A stretch of DNA of 64,000 bases from an uncultured Clostridia bacterium (lineage in GTDB: Bacteria; Bacillota; Peptococcia; Peptococcales; Peptococcaceae): NCBI GenBank assembly GCA_944391625.1, contig CALXUG010000009.1, positions 1 to 64,000 of the forward strand, in the 5' to 3' direction. Both the position numbers and the translations under genes were made by a program. The notes beneath the pieces were generated by a model, which made no database searches, was not told where the DNA came from, and worked only from the letters and a program-made list of their open reading frames with translations. How positions within the stretch are numbered: the first letter of the stretch is position 1; the number at the start of each line of letters is the position of its first letter. Below, piece after piece: positions 25,316-33,951 of the stretch.

Positions 25316-26508
25316 TGAAATACCTCCTTATAAAAGCTATCTCCTGCACCAGTATAAGCAATCTGAAAATACTGGGCCAGTGTAGCGGCAAGGTCTGCAA
25401 AACTGGAATAGGTAGTCAGCGGTAAATGGGACTTTAGTTGTGCCCCTGCCATGAATAACGGCACATATTCTCTGGTATGGTCCGTACCTGCATAGCCAGG
25501 ATCACATCCATGATCGGCGGTAATGATCAATACCGTATCCTCCTGCAGCTTTGGCAGTAACTGTCCCAGCCACTGATCAAAAACTTGCAGCGCCTGCCCA
25601 TAACCGATAATATCACGGCGATGTCCATATTTCATATCAAAATCCACCAGATTGACAAAAAGCAGCCCTTCGTTCATCTGCTGATATAGGTTCATGGTTT
25701 GTGCCATGCCATCTTCGTTGCTGGTAGTATGCACCGCAGTGGTAAAAGAAACGCCGGCAAAAATATCCTGAATTTTACCTACAGCCAACACTGGCTTTTG
25801 CTGATTTCGTAAATCCTGCAGCAAATTATTAGCTGGTACAGATAAGGAAAAATCGTGCCGGTTAGCAGTACGCTGATATTGACCATGATGTCCTGTAAAA
25901 GGTCGGGCAATGACTCTGCCTACTTTATAAGGCCCTGTTTTGGTTAACTGACGAGCAATCTGACAGATCCGATACAATTCAGAAACAGCGATTACGTCTT
26001 CATGGGCAGCGATTTGTAATACACTGTCCGCTGATGTGTATAAAATGGGCTGGCCTGTTTGCTGATGCAGCGAACCGAGACGGGCAATGATTTCTGTGCC
26101 GGAAGCTACCTCATTGCCCAAAAAGGTATAGCCCGTTTTTTCCTGCAACAATTGCAGCAATGGATCGGGAAATCCCTGCGGAAATGTGGGAAACGGTTCT
26201 TGCGTCACAACACCGCTCAATTCCCAATGACCGGTAATGGTATCCTTCCCTCTGGATTGTTCAGCCATTCTGGCAGTATATACAGGAATGGGAATGTGTT
26301 CCTGTTTTCGCTGCCGAAATTGAGGCACTAATTGAAAAAGCCCAAGTCCATTCAAATAGGGCAATTCCAAATCTGGCATAGCGTCAGCCACACGCCCCCA
26401 TGTATTGGCGCCGCTGTCTCCATACTGTGCAGCATCAGGCATAGCGCCAATGCCGGCACTGTCCAACACAATGAAAATAGCTCGCTTAGAGCAACTCACT
26501 TCTTGCAT
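25312..26508 (-). CDS. deoB: Phosphopentomutase
   Basis: DeoB converts (deoxy)ribose-1-phosphate to the 5-phosphate so that nucleoside sugars enter central metabolism. The protein begins with KRAIFIVLDSAGIGAMPDA, the metal-binding alkaline-phosphatase-fold start, and has GDSGANTWG and ADHGCDP with TDHTREYVP near the C-terminus (metal ligands). The 398-residue length is standard. GAGGTGATGATAG precedes the ATG. A leftward -10 (TATACT, near 26600) with a weak -35 lies about 90 bp upstream. Confidence 0.95.
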   Translation of the reverse strand: MQEVSCSKRAIFIVLDSAGIGAMPDAAQYGDSGANTWGRVADAMPDLELPYLNGLGLFQLVPQFRQRKQEHIPIPVYTARMAEQSRGKDTITGHWELSGVVTQEPFPTFPQGFPDPLLQLLQEKTGYTFLGNEVASGTEIIARLGSLHQQTGQPILYTSADSVLQIAAHEDVIAVSELYRICQIARQLTKTGPYKVGRVIARPFTGHHGQYQRTANRHDFSLSVPANNLLQDLRNQQKPVLAVGKIQDIFAGVSFTTAVHTTSNEDGMAQTMNLYQQMNEGLLFVNLVDFDMKYGHRRDIIGYGQALQVFDQWLGQLLPKLQEDTVLIITADHGCDPGYAGTDHTREYVPLFMAGAQLKSHLPLTTYSSFADLAATLAQYFQIAYTGAGDSFYKEVFQ

Positions 26509-26660
26509 CTATCATCACCTCATACAATTCCTTTGATATGGTTTGCAAAACAATCTATCAATTTCATACAAATCGTTAATCATGTTTCCTTGTTAGTATA
26601 CTATATACAGATAAAAAAATAAACGAAATGCCCTTCTTTTCTTTACTGGATAAAATCACA

Positions 26661-26695
26661 CCAAAAAAGACGGCTCTGTTTGTCAGAACCGTCTT
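26661..26695 (-). terminator. Terminator of the 26724 gene
   Basis: Read leftward, AAGACGGTTCTG pairs with CAGAGCCGTCTT and is followed by TTTTTTGG. Confidence 0.8.
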
Positions 26696-26723
26696 GAACT
26701 TTATTTTAATATAACAGACTTCA

Positions 26724-27056
26724 TCAGGTAATCTGGTTGCCTTGGAAGCTTTCTGTTGATAATTTTATAATATCCTCTTGTGCATAACCAAATTGCTGTA
26801 AGGTTTCCGAAAAAATAGCGATCAGCGTAACCAATGTTTCTTCCAATTGTATTTGTGTCTGCCCTCTTGTAAAAATAGCTAGCTTATCGCACAAAAAAGA
26901 AACCGCAGCAGATGGTTCTTGAATTGGTAAGTCCAGTACAATCCTGTCCAGGATTTCGCCGATTGTCAAATCTAATACAAGGCTTTGTTCTGTTAAAGTG
27001 TCTTTTGTCTGCTCTAAAACAGTTGCAGTCATAGTCGTAATTCCAGGAGTTTCCAT
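26724..27056 (-). CDS. Small acidic helical protein, unknown function
   Basis: The 110-residue protein is soluble, acidic and mostly helical by composition, with no transmembrane segment or Cys. I do not recognise a family. GGAGGTCATAT precedes the ATG. It diverges from an XRE-type regulator across a roughly 150-bp gap that includes a short dyad (ACTATC...GATAGT, 27102-27129), and it has its own terminator, so it is probably a real single gene, possibly controlled by that regulator. Confidence 0.55.
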   Translation of the reverse strand: METPGITTMTATVLEQTKDTLTEQSLVLDLTIGEILDRIVLDLPIQEPSAAVSFLCDKLAIFTRGQTQIQLEETLVTLIAIFSETLQQFGYAQEDIIKLSTESFQGNQIT

Positions 27057-27204
27057 ATATGACCTCCTTTCTGATTATTTTTCTTTAAAGATGCCTAAAA
27101 TACTATCTATAGTTTAACATAGCGATAGTACCATGACAAGTAGCATGTATTTTCTGGTTTTAAATAAAGGTAAAATAAGAAACAAGGTGGAAGGTGGTGT
27201 GATT

Positions 27205-27519
27205 ATGGTAGATGTTCTCAAAAAATTGCAAAGTTTGATCGATAAACGAGGTTGGAGTATGTATCGTCTGGCTCAAGAGTGCGGATTAAACGAATCTACC
27301 ATTCTGAATATTTTTCGGCGCAATACAATCCCCACCATTCCCACACTGGAAAGTATCTGCAGCAGCTTTGGCATAACGTTGTCTCAGTTTTTTGCAGAAA
27401 ATGATATGATTGAATTGACACCGGACGTAAAGGAACTGCTGGACGCCTGGCAGGCACTGACGCCGGAGCAGAAAGAAATTGTGCTGTTGGTCGCCCGGTC
27501 CTATCATCATAAATCATAG
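27205..27519 (+). CDS. XRE-family helix-turn-helix regulator
   Basis: The 104-residue protein has an N-terminal Cro/CI-type helix-turn-helix (about residues 5-62: MYRLAQECGLNESTILNIF, PTLESICSSFGITLSQFF) and a short C-terminal helix region (LTPEQKEIVLLVARSY). The ATG at 27205, after GGAAGGTGG, gives the standard domain; the open frame extends to 27133 but that part is not family-like. It may control itself and the divergent 26724 gene. A terminator follows. Confidence 0.88.
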   Translation: MVDVLKKLQSLIDKRGWSMYRLAQECGLNESTILNIFRRNTIPTIPTLESICSSFGITLSQFFAENDMIELTPDVKELLDAWQALTPEQKEIVLLVARSYHHKS

Positions 27520-27555
27520 ACCAATGACAAATCTTTATCGCCAAGTTTGACGTAT

Positions 27556-27603
27556 AAACCCTTTCGGTAGATGTTACAATCTGCTTGAAGGGTTTCTTTT
27601 TTA
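27556..27603 (+). terminator. Terminator of the XRE regulator
   Basis: AAACCCTT (27556-27563) pairs with AAGGGTTT (27588-27595), with an inner GTAGAT/ATCTGC stem, then CTTTTTT. Confidence 0.8.
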
Positions 27604-27657
27604 CTATACGTCTGGTTTATACACACCACATTCATCAACAACCCATCTATTATCGGA

Positions 27658-27686
27658 TTGTTGAATATTGTTTTGTTGTGTATAAT
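27658..27686 (+). promoter_or_regulatory. Promoter of the 27775 regulator
   Basis: TTGTTG (27658-27663), 17 bp, TATAAT (27681-27686). It lies within an inverted repeat TATACACA (27619-27626) / TGTGTATA (27677-27684), which may be an operator. Confidence 0.6.
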
Positions 27687-27774
27687 TGATTTACTAAATA
27701 ACATGATGGGAAATGGTACTGTAAAAAATTAAAACTTTCAAATATAGTTATGGCATAAGAAAGAAGGTGCTGCC

Positions 27775-28416
27775 ATGAAGAGCAGACAACTTGAAATTTT
27801 ACTTTATCTTATAGAAGTAAAAAAGACTACCTATACAAAACTTGCTCAGCAATTTGAAGTCAGTCGAAAAACAATTATGCGGGATATTGATAAACTCTCC
27901 AGCATGGGAATTCCAGTATATACCCAGCAGGGATATGCAGGTGGCATTTTTCTTGCGCCGGAATACCGTTTTGATAAGAGTTTTTTTACCACGGCAGAGA
28001 TCGAAGATATGATTCTCGCTTTTCATATTGCAGCCCATCTAAAACAAAAAACAGGAAAAAATTCCGTTTTAAAAAAATTAGAACTTTTGGTGCCGGAGCT
28101 GGCCTTTTTAAAAGAACTGGATTTTTCTGAATATCTAAAAATCGAGCTGATTGAAAAACCGGTTACAGCATGCACGCCCGTTTGTGAAACAATCAACACT
28201 GGATTGGATGAAGAAGTATTTCTCCGCCTTACAATTGCTCAAACCCATTACGTCGTTGCCCCGTTATACTACATATTGCGTACAGATGGATTATATTTAT
28301 ATTGTACAGACAGTAAGTGTTATTTCACATTTCCTATTGATGGCATTACTGCATGCAGCACAACCAATCAGGCATTTAACCGAAAAGACTATCAGACAGC
28401 ATTTTCTGTAAAATAA
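27775..28416 (+). CDS. HTH_11/YafY-like transcriptional regulator, short form
   Basis: The 213-residue protein starts with a DeoR/HTH_11 winged helix (residues 3-58: LLYLIEVKKTTYTKLAQQFEVSR in segments, TIMRDIDKLSSMGIPV) and GYAGGIFL, the start typical of YafY-type regulators. It is shorter than the usual 300-residue WYL form and its C-terminal part is only WYL-like at best. AGAAGGTG precedes the ATG. A terminator-like hairpin separates it from a MATE pump gene 70 bp downstream, a plausible target. Confidence 0.78.
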   Translation: MKSRQLEILLYLIEVKKTTYTKLAQQFEVSRKTIMRDIDKLSSMGIPVYTQQGYAGGIFLAPEYRFDKSFFTTAEIEDMILAFHIAAHLKQKTGKNSVLKKLELLVPELAFLKELDFSEYLKIELIEKPVTACTPVCETINTGLDEEVFLRLTIAQTHYVVAPLYYILRTDGLYLYCTDSKCYFTFPIDGITACSTTNQAFNRKDYQTAFSVK

Positions 28417-28418
28417 AA

Positions 28419-28471
28419 AATACCAGAAGTAAGATGACATTTCCTGTCCACTTTCTTCTGGTATTCTTTTG
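28419..28471 (+). terminator. Terminator or attenuator between regulator and MATE gene
   Basis: AATACCAGAAG (28419-28429) pairs with CTTCTGGTATT (28455-28465), followed by CTTTTG. It ends only 15 bp before the MATE start, so it could work as an attenuator. Confidence 0.75.
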
Positions 28472-28485
28472 TTGGAGGTTATTTT

Positions 28486-29829
28486 ATGCAAAAAAATATT
28501 TATGAAACCAAATCGGTCCAAGCCCTGATTTTCACATTTTCATTGCCAGCAATACTATCTTTACTGGTGGAAGTTATGACATCTGTAGTCGATACCATAT
28601 TCGCCGGACATCTTGGCACAGCCAGTGCAACTGCATTAACCACAATGGGATTACTCACTCCCATATTAAGCATATACACCGCCTTTCAGGCTTTATACGC
28701 AGTTTCTACATCCATTTTTGTAGTTCGGCACTTAAACGCAAAAATCAAACGGGACAATTATCTGGCAACAGGCATTTTGTTTACATTCCTGGTGAGTGTA
28801 TTGGTATCTATACTCTCTTTTATCAGTATGGATTCCATACTGCATCTATTAGGCGCCCGGCAGGAAGTTTTTCTTTTTGCCAAAAATTATTTGGAAATTC
28901 AGCTCATCAGCAATGTATGCAGTGCGATGGGCTATACATTGACCAGTTGTATTAGAGCTTTTGGTTATCCTAACTTGGAAATGATTATTACAACATCATC
29001 CGTCATTGTCAATATCATTGGAAACATGGTGTTTGCCTTTGGACTTCATATGGGATTTACCGGACTGGCCTTGGGTACACTCATCAGTGAATTTTTTTGT
29101 ATGACACTGGCTGCTCTTTGGCTGGGACAAAAACAGCTTCTCCCGCAAATCAAAAATTTACACAATCTTAAACTTTGGAGAAAGGCATGGGAATTGTTTC
29201 GTCTCGGCTTTGCCCAAACCGTAATACAGGCATTGGCCGGTTGCACAGGTTTTTTTGTCAATAACAGCCTGATCCTTTACACCACAATACATCATGTAGC
29301 AATCTGGAATATTACCCAGAAAATATATACACTGTTGCTTATGCCCATCGTTGGAATCACGCAAGGGGTACAAACCATTGTTGCCTACTACAGCGGACAA
29401 CAACAAAATATAAAGAAACAAAAAACCATCCGTCTGACAATGATTTCTACCGTATTCTATGGCTTTATTTCCACATTTTTCATCTTTTTTTGGGGCGATA
29501 TCATACTGGGTATGTTTAGTACATCTTCTGCGATGATATCAGAAAGTACCATTATATTAAAAATCTTGTTTCTTACATTCCCTGTAGTGGGTATTTTTTA
29601 CACCATATTAACATTACTGGAAGTAACAGGCCATGAAATAAAAGCTGTTGTCCTTACGTTGCTGCGGCAAGTATTCCTTATGTTGCCGCTGATCTATCTA
29701 CTACCCTGTCTATTTCCTAGGTGCGATTATGCAATCTTTTGGGCTGTACCCATAGCCGATTTGTGCGCTCTGTTTTTTGCAGTTATATTACAAACCAAAA
29801 GTCAAACTGTAATACAAAAACACACATAA
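28486..29829 (+). CDS. MATE-family multidrug efflux transporter
   Basis: The 447-residue protein has 12 hydrophobic segments in two homologous halves. MATE-type features are SLPAILSLLVEVMTSVVDTI at the first helix, GHLGTASATAL, and PIVGITQGVQTIVAYYSG at the start of the second half. The family exports drugs or metabolites using Na+ or H+. TTGGAGG precedes the ATG. It follows the HTH_11 regulator and ends in its own terminator. Confidence 0.92.
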   Translation: MQKNIYETKSVQALIFTFSLPAILSLLVEVMTSVVDTIFAGHLGTASATALTTMGLLTPILSIYTAFQALYAVSTSIFVVRHLNAKIKRDNYLATGILFTFLVSVLVSILSFISMDSILHLLGARQEVFLFAKNYLEIQLISNVCSAMGYTLTSCIRAFGYPNLEMIITTSSVIVNIIGNMVFAFGLHMGFTGLALGTLISEFFCMTLAALWLGQKQLLPQIKNLHNLKLWRKAWELFRLGFAQTVIQALAGCTGFFVNNSLILYTTIHHVAIWNITQKIYTLLLMPIVGITQGVQTIVAYYSGQQQNIKKQKTIRLTMISTVFYGFISTFFIFFWGDIILGMFSTSSAMISESTIILKILFLTFPVVGIFYTILTLLEVTGHEIKAVVLTLLRQVFLMLPLIYLLPCLFPRCDYAIFWAVPIADLCALFFAVILQTKSQTVIQKHT

Positions 29830-29857
29830 AAAATACATTTCAGACATCTTTACACAA

Positions 29858-29895
29858 GCAAAAGGACCAGATGAAACATTCCCTGGTCCTTTTGC
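29858..29895. terminator. Terminator after the MATE gene
   Basis: GCAAAAGGACCAG (29858-29870) pairs perfectly with CTGGTCCTTTTGC (29883-29895). It is symmetric and could also serve the convergent xerD gene. Confidence 0.8.
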
Positions 29896-30008
29896 TTACA
29901 GATCATATATTGAACATATATTCAGATTCCCAAAAGATTCTATACATTTTACAGAAAACCGTAAAACTTTCTTATTTTTCAACTTTTTAGTTTCAGAATA
30001 CCATCCGT

Positions 30009-30914
30009 CTACTCCTTAATCTTCTTAGCCCGAGGATGGGCTGCCTGATAGACATCCAGCATTTGTTGTCCCAGCAGATGGGTATAAATCTGTGTGGTGG
30101 CAATATCGGCATGTCCCAGCATTTCCTGAATGGCTCTCAAATCAGCGCCATTGGACAACAGATGGGTGGCAAAGGAATGCCGCAGTACATGGGGTGTTAA
30201 ATCGGCAGTAATGCCGGCTTCTTTTCCGTATTTTTTAATCAGCTTCCAAAAGCCCTGCCGAGTCAATCCTTTTCCGCTTTTGTTCAGAAACAAAATATCT
30301 GTCTGCCAGTTGTTGGCTACTTTGGGACGGCAATCCTGAATATAATGCTCTAACGCAGCTAAGGCATAACGACCCAAAGGTATCACCCGCTCTTTGGCTC
30401 CTTTGCCAAAACAGCGCACATAGGCCATTTCAAAACTGATATCCCCCAGATGAAGGCCAATCAACTCGCTGACCCGCAGGCCGGACGCATACAATAATTC
30501 CAGCATAGCTTTATCACGGCAACCATTGGGTGTTGTAATATCAGGGGCATCCATCAATCGCTCTACTTCCTCCACTGTCAGATATTTGGGCAAAACCTTC
30601 TCCTTGCGGGGGCCATCCAGCAGCTCGCCTAAATTATTGTCTGTATATTTCTCCAGATATAAAAAACGAAAAAAATTTTTTAAGGCGGCAATATTGCGGG
30701 CTCTGGTCGTGTTGGTTACTTCCTCCTGCTGCATATGGGCCAGATATCCCCGTATTACCCACTGATCTACCTGCTTCCAGTCGGTAATTTGCAAATCATC
30801 TAAATATTGAGCCAACTTGCGCACATCATTGCTGTAACCGTCTATGGTGTTGTAAGAAGCTCCCTTCTCTACTGTCAAATATACAATATAATCATCAATT
30901 GCTTGTCCAATCAT
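30009..30914 (-). CDS. xerD: Tyrosine recombinase XerD
   Basis: This 301-residue recombinase has the SAM-like core-binding domain (1-95) and catalytic domain with Arg147, Lys171, His242-x-x-Arg245, His268 and the nucleophile Tyr277. XerD pairs with XerC to resolve chromosome dimers at dif. XerD rather than XerC is favoured by neighbourhood: spoIIM, xerD and deoB-pdp keep the relative order seen in Bacillus. GAAGGATG precedes the ATG at 30914. Upstream lies a promoter region with repeated TACTGTA elements. Confidence 0.92.
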   Translation of the reverse strand: MIGQAIDDYIVYLTVEKGASYNTIDGYSNDVRKLAQYLDDLQITDWKQVDQWVIRGYLAHMQQEEVTNTTRARNIAALKNFFRFLYLEKYTDNNLGELLDGPRKEKVLPKYLTVEEVERLMDAPDITTPNGCRDKAMLELLYASGLRVSELIGLHLGDISFEMAYVRCFGKGAKERVIPLGRYALAALEHYIQDCRPKVANNWQTDILFLNKSGKGLTRQGFWKLIKKYGKEAGITADLTPHVLRHSFATHLLSNGADLRAIQEMLGHADIATTQIYTHLLGQQMLDVYQAAHPRAKKIKE

Positions 30915-31016
30915 GTTGCCACATCCTTCTGCACAGCTGTAAATATTATAAATACGATACTATGTTCGTTTTTCTGCTACTAGTGTAAAACTTTTTTTAC
31001 TTCTTGTCCAGTAAAA

Positions 31017-31079
31017 ATTATACTGTAGTAACGTAAATTTACTGTAGGAAAAAGATAGCACTATCCTAAATACAGTATA
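31017..31079 (-). promoter_or_regulatory. xerD upstream -10 with repeated operator-like elements
   Basis: The roughly 350-bp gap between hcp and xerD holds a leftward TATAAT (31022-31017) without a good -35. TACTGTAG occurs at 31021-31028 and 31040-31047. TATACTGTA (31019-31027) is perfectly inverted at TACAGTATA (31071-31079), with a GATAG/CTATC stem between. One half-site overlaps the -10, suggesting repression. No gene is visible in the gap. Confidence 0.45.
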
Positions 31080-31202
31080 TTCACCCTATCTATTACAACA
31101 TTTCTCAAGAATCACCAAGAGGGCAATCTCTTTGCAGAAAGTCCACCTCTGACGAACATAATCTATGAAACAAATATATTGGGCAGAATCACAAACTAGC
31201 AT

Positions 31203-31233
31203 AAAAAACCCTCTGCCTTTGAAAGACAGAGGG
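31203..31233 (-). terminator. Terminator of hcp
   Basis: Read leftward, CCCTCTGTCTTT pairs with AAAGGCAGAGGG (31209-31233), followed by TTTTTTATG. Confidence 0.85.
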
Positions 31234-31266
31234 AACGCCAACCCAACAATCACTTTATTGATTTTA

Positions 31267-32826
31267 TTACAGCATCTGCGCCAAATCCTGTTCTGGTGTA
31301 CTGATAGGATGAATTTGGTATTCTTTCACCAAAAACTGCAGTACATCTTCTGATAAAAATGCAGGCAGGCTTGGCCCCAGATAAATATTTTTGATACCCA
31401 AATGCAGCAGGGACAATAAAATGCATACTGCTTTCTGTTCATACCAAGACAGCACCATGGACAACGGCAAATCATTCACACCGCAGCCAAAGGCGTCAGC
31501 CAGAGCCACGGCCACCTGAATAGCGCTGTAAGCATCGTTGCATTGTCCCATATCCAACAGGCGGGGCAGCCCTGCCACTGTGCCCAAATCTAAATCATGA
31601 AATCTGAATTTGCCGCAAGCTAAGGTTAAAACGACACTGTCTGGCGGTGTTAGTTTCACAAAATCCCGATAATAGCTTCGTTCCGGACGTTGTCCATCAC
31701 AACCAGCTACCAGGAAGAAATGATTGATTTCTTTCTGCTTAACGGCATTGACAATGGCTTCAGCTGATCCCAGCACTGCATGATGTCCAAATCCAGTAAC
31801 GGTTTGAGAACCGCCGTTCATGCCGACACGATGCTGCGCCTGCGAATAGCCGCCCAAAGCCAGCGCTTTTTCAATAACCGGCGAAAAATCTTTATCTTCA
31901 CCAATATGGGTAATACCCGGATAGGACACTACTTCTGAAGTAAAAATACGGTCTTCATAGCTGCCGCGCACTGGCATCAAACAATTGGTGGTGTAAACAA
32001 CTGCGCCAGGCAGATCGGTAAATTCAGTCTGCTGATTTTGCCAGGCTGTACCAAAATGCCCTTTCAGATGGGGATAAGCCTTTAACGCCGGATAAGCATG
32101 AGCCGGCAACATTTCTCCATGGGTATAGACAGCAATCCCTTTATCTTTTGTCTGCTCTAACAACTGGCGCAAATCATATAAGTCATGACCGGTCACAACA
32201 ATAAAGGGACCGGGTTCAATGGTAAAGGACACAGATGTTGGCTCCGGATTGCCGAAGGTTGTGGTATTGGCCTCATCCAGCATAGCCATACAGCCCAGAT
32301 TGACCTGCCCGCATTCCAATACCAGCGGCAGAAGCTGCTCCATGGTCAAATCCTGCTGCAGCGCTTGCAGCCCTTTCTGCAAAAAGCTGTAAACCTCCTC
32401 CTGCTCATATCCCAGCACACGGGCGTGATACGCATAAGCTGCCATCCCCCGCATACCAAACAGCAATAAGGATTTCAAAGAGCGAATATTATCTTCTGCC
32501 TGCCATATAGCCTGCATATCATAATCTTTGGCGGAAAGGACAAGCTGCTGCTCCAACTGGTGAACCTGATCAATCTGTGCCTGCAATGTGTCCGGATTAA
32601 AATTAACATTGGTCAATGTGGTAAAAAGACCATTCAAAAACAGTTCTTTTGCTGTCTGCGGTAATGCTTTTCCCTGTAATGCAGTTGCCAAGCCGATTAA
32701 AGCGCCGGTCAGCTGATCCTGCAATGCTGCTGTGGCGGCAGTTTTGCCGCACACGCCGGCCGCTCCGGTACAAGCCCGTCCTCCGGCAGTCTGTTCACAC
32801 TGAAAACAAAACATTGGTGTATTCAT
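31267..32826 (-). CDS. hcp: Hydroxylamine reductase (hybrid-cluster protein)
   Basis: Hcp reduces hydroxylamine to ammonia and/or NO to N2O and protects anaerobes against nitrosative stress. The 519-residue protein has the N-terminal iron-sulfur ligands Cys7, Cys10, Cys19 and Cys26 in the compact spacing found in strict anaerobes, plus the hybrid-cluster signatures GCDG, ACGKFR and GQCND further on. AGGAGGC precedes the ATG. It is a single gene with its own terminator and a promoter carrying a CRP/FNR-type dyad. No hcr reductase gene is adjacent. Confidence 0.96.
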   Translation of the reverse strand: MNTPMFCFQCEQTAGGRACTGAAGVCGKTAATAALQDQLTGALIGLATALQGKALPQTAKELFLNGLFTTLTNVNFNPDTLQAQIDQVHQLEQQLVLSAKDYDMQAIWQAEDNIRSLKSLLLFGMRGMAAYAYHARVLGYEQEEVYSFLQKGLQALQQDLTMEQLLPLVLECGQVNLGCMAMLDEANTTTFGNPEPTSVSFTIEPGPFIVVTGHDLYDLRQLLEQTKDKGIAVYTHGEMLPAHAYPALKAYPHLKGHFGTAWQNQQTEFTDLPGAVVYTTNCLMPVRGSYEDRIFTSEVVSYPGITHIGEDKDFSPVIEKALALGGYSQAQHRVGMNGGSQTVTGFGHHAVLGSAEAIVNAVKQKEINHFFLVAGCDGQRPERSYYRDFVKLTPPDSVVLTLACGKFRFHDLDLGTVAGLPRLLDMGQCNDAYSAIQVAVALADAFGCGVNDLPLSMVLSWYEQKAVCILLSLLHLGIKNIYLGPSLPAFLSEDVLQFLVKEYQIHPISTPEQDLAQML

Positions 32827-32895
32827 AAAAATTGCCTCCTCTGTATCATCTATAAAGAGTATTTGACGCAGCGTATCGCTGCATGTTCTGTGTGT

Positions 32896-32937
32896 AGTAT
32901 ACCTATCAGCTCAGCAAAAGTATGTTGTTTTTACAAC
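32896..32937 (-). promoter_or_regulatory. hcp promoter with CRP/FNR-type operator
   Basis: The perfect dyad GTTGT-N4-ACAAC (32924-32937) is centred about 41.5 bp upstream of the start predicted from TATACT (32901-32896), the class II activator position. The -35 region is poor, as expected for activation. A second, overlapping dyad TTTTAC-N3-GTAACA lies at 32929-32943. Confidence 0.65.
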
Positions 32938-32969
32938 GTAACAATATTTTTTTAATTTTTTGTACAATA

Positions 32970-33509
32970 TCAAAGAAGGCTGTTCAAATATCGGCTGCAA
33001 CTGAATCCATCAATATAGCTGCAAATCAATACCAAAATCAAAAGCAAGCCAAATGTAACTGTATATTGGAGCAGTTGACGCGCCGGACTGCTGACCCTGT
33101 TTTGCAGCAGAATAAAGCTAAACCGACAACTGTAGGCAATGGCTGCCACTAAAACGGGAAAATACAACAAACGGCTGAGCAGCAGCAACGGCGAATGGGT
33201 GACCAGAAAACAGGCAGAAAACCCCAGAGAAAAACCTTTCAAAAACAAAAACAGCACCAACAGCGGCAAGCCCAACAAACAAATACCGGCCAGATAAATA
33301 CGTACAAAATCCATAAAGTTAGATTGAAAAATCGGTCCGGCTGCTTCCGACAAACTGGCAGCGCCAGCCAAAGTTTGCATCTGGCTTGTCAGATAGCGCT
33401 GCAGCTGAAGAATCTGGTCCTCCGGCAGGCAAAAAAAAGCAAGTATCCCAAACAACACACCGCTTAGGAGCAATACACTTTCCAACATCATAATTTTTTT
33501 CAACGGCAT
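32970..33509 (-). CDS. spoIIM: Stage II sporulation protein M homologue
   Basis: SpoIIM is a polytopic membrane protein that joins SpoIID and SpoIIP in peptidoglycan remodelling during forespore engulfment. This roughly 180-residue protein has about five hydrophobic segments and the family core FLKGFSLGFS. The ATG at 33509 or the TTG at 33503 may be the start: AGGAGGGG lies 2 bp from the ATG and 8 bp from the TTG. The order spoIIM...xerD...deoB-pdp, all leftward, resembles the Bacillus cluster, with hcp inserted. Shorter SpoIIM-like proteins also occur in non-sporulating species, so sporulation is not proven. Confidence 0.75.
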   Translation of the reverse strand: MPLKKIMMLESVLLLSGVLFGILAFFCLPEDQILQLQRYLTSQMQTLAGAASLSEAAGPIFQSNFMDFVRIYLAGICLLGLPLLVLFLFLKGFSLGFSACFLVTHSPLLLLSRLLYFPVLVAAIAYSCRFSFILLQNRVSSPARQLLQYTVTFGLLLILVLICSYIDGFSCSRYLNSLL

Positions 33510-33605
33510 CCCCTCCTGTTTCAAGTTGGCAAATAAACGATACAAAGGGAGACTTGTCCCCGGCAGACAATGCACCTGCTTCTTTTCAGAAACAGGCGCA
33601 GTTGG

Positions 33606-33827
33606 TCAGGACTGCATCCCGGACAGACCCAATGTTTGCAGCAGCTGCGATAACAGCTGCTGTCCATGGGCTTCGTCACGAATGCCGCCGTTTGCTTCCA
33701 GATCAGCAATGATACTTTGAATAACAGTACGTTTTTCTTCTGGCAAAAACAATTCAAATTGCTGCACCAACGCTTTCAGGTCTTGAATGTTGCCAGGTAC
33801 CGGCGGTTGCTGTGGATTCATGGACAT
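33606..33827 (-). CDS. Small soluble protein upstream of spoIIM, unknown function
   Basis: The 73-residue protein starts with a Pro/Gln-rich stretch and continues as amphipathic helices (LKALVQQFELFLPEEKRTVI). I do not recognise a family. AGGAGGGGAGC is well placed for the ATG at 33827; an upstream TTG at 33845 is less so. It precedes spoIIM by 96 bp on the same strand and diverges from the Cys/Gly-rich gene at 33952. Confidence 0.5.
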   Translation of the reverse strand: MSMNPQQPPVPGNIQDLKALVQQFELFLPEEKRTVIQSIIADLEANGGIRDEAHGQQLLSQLLQTLGLSGMQS

Positions 33828-33866
33828 GCGCTCCCCTCCTTTCAAAATTTTTTTATGATTTTTTTC

Positions 33867-33893
33867 ACCCTTTTGTATTTTTTACATAGGATA
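33867..33893 (+). promoter_or_regulatory. Sigma-K/E-like promoter of the Cys/Gly-rich gene
   Basis: AC (33867-33868), 16 bp, CATAGGATA (33885-33893), about 58 bp before the start codon. It has the same element, spacing and leader length as the 23101 gene. Confidence 0.55.
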
Positions 33894-33951
33894 TTAATGT
33901 GAGTGAGGTAAACACTCCTAACAAACTTAAAAACACAAAGGAGGAACTATT

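Noticed and set aside
30955-30968. CGATACTATGTTCG upstream of xerD resembles a Gram-positive LexA box.
   Set aside because: The left half has two or more mismatches to CGAAC, and xerD is not a usual SOS gene.
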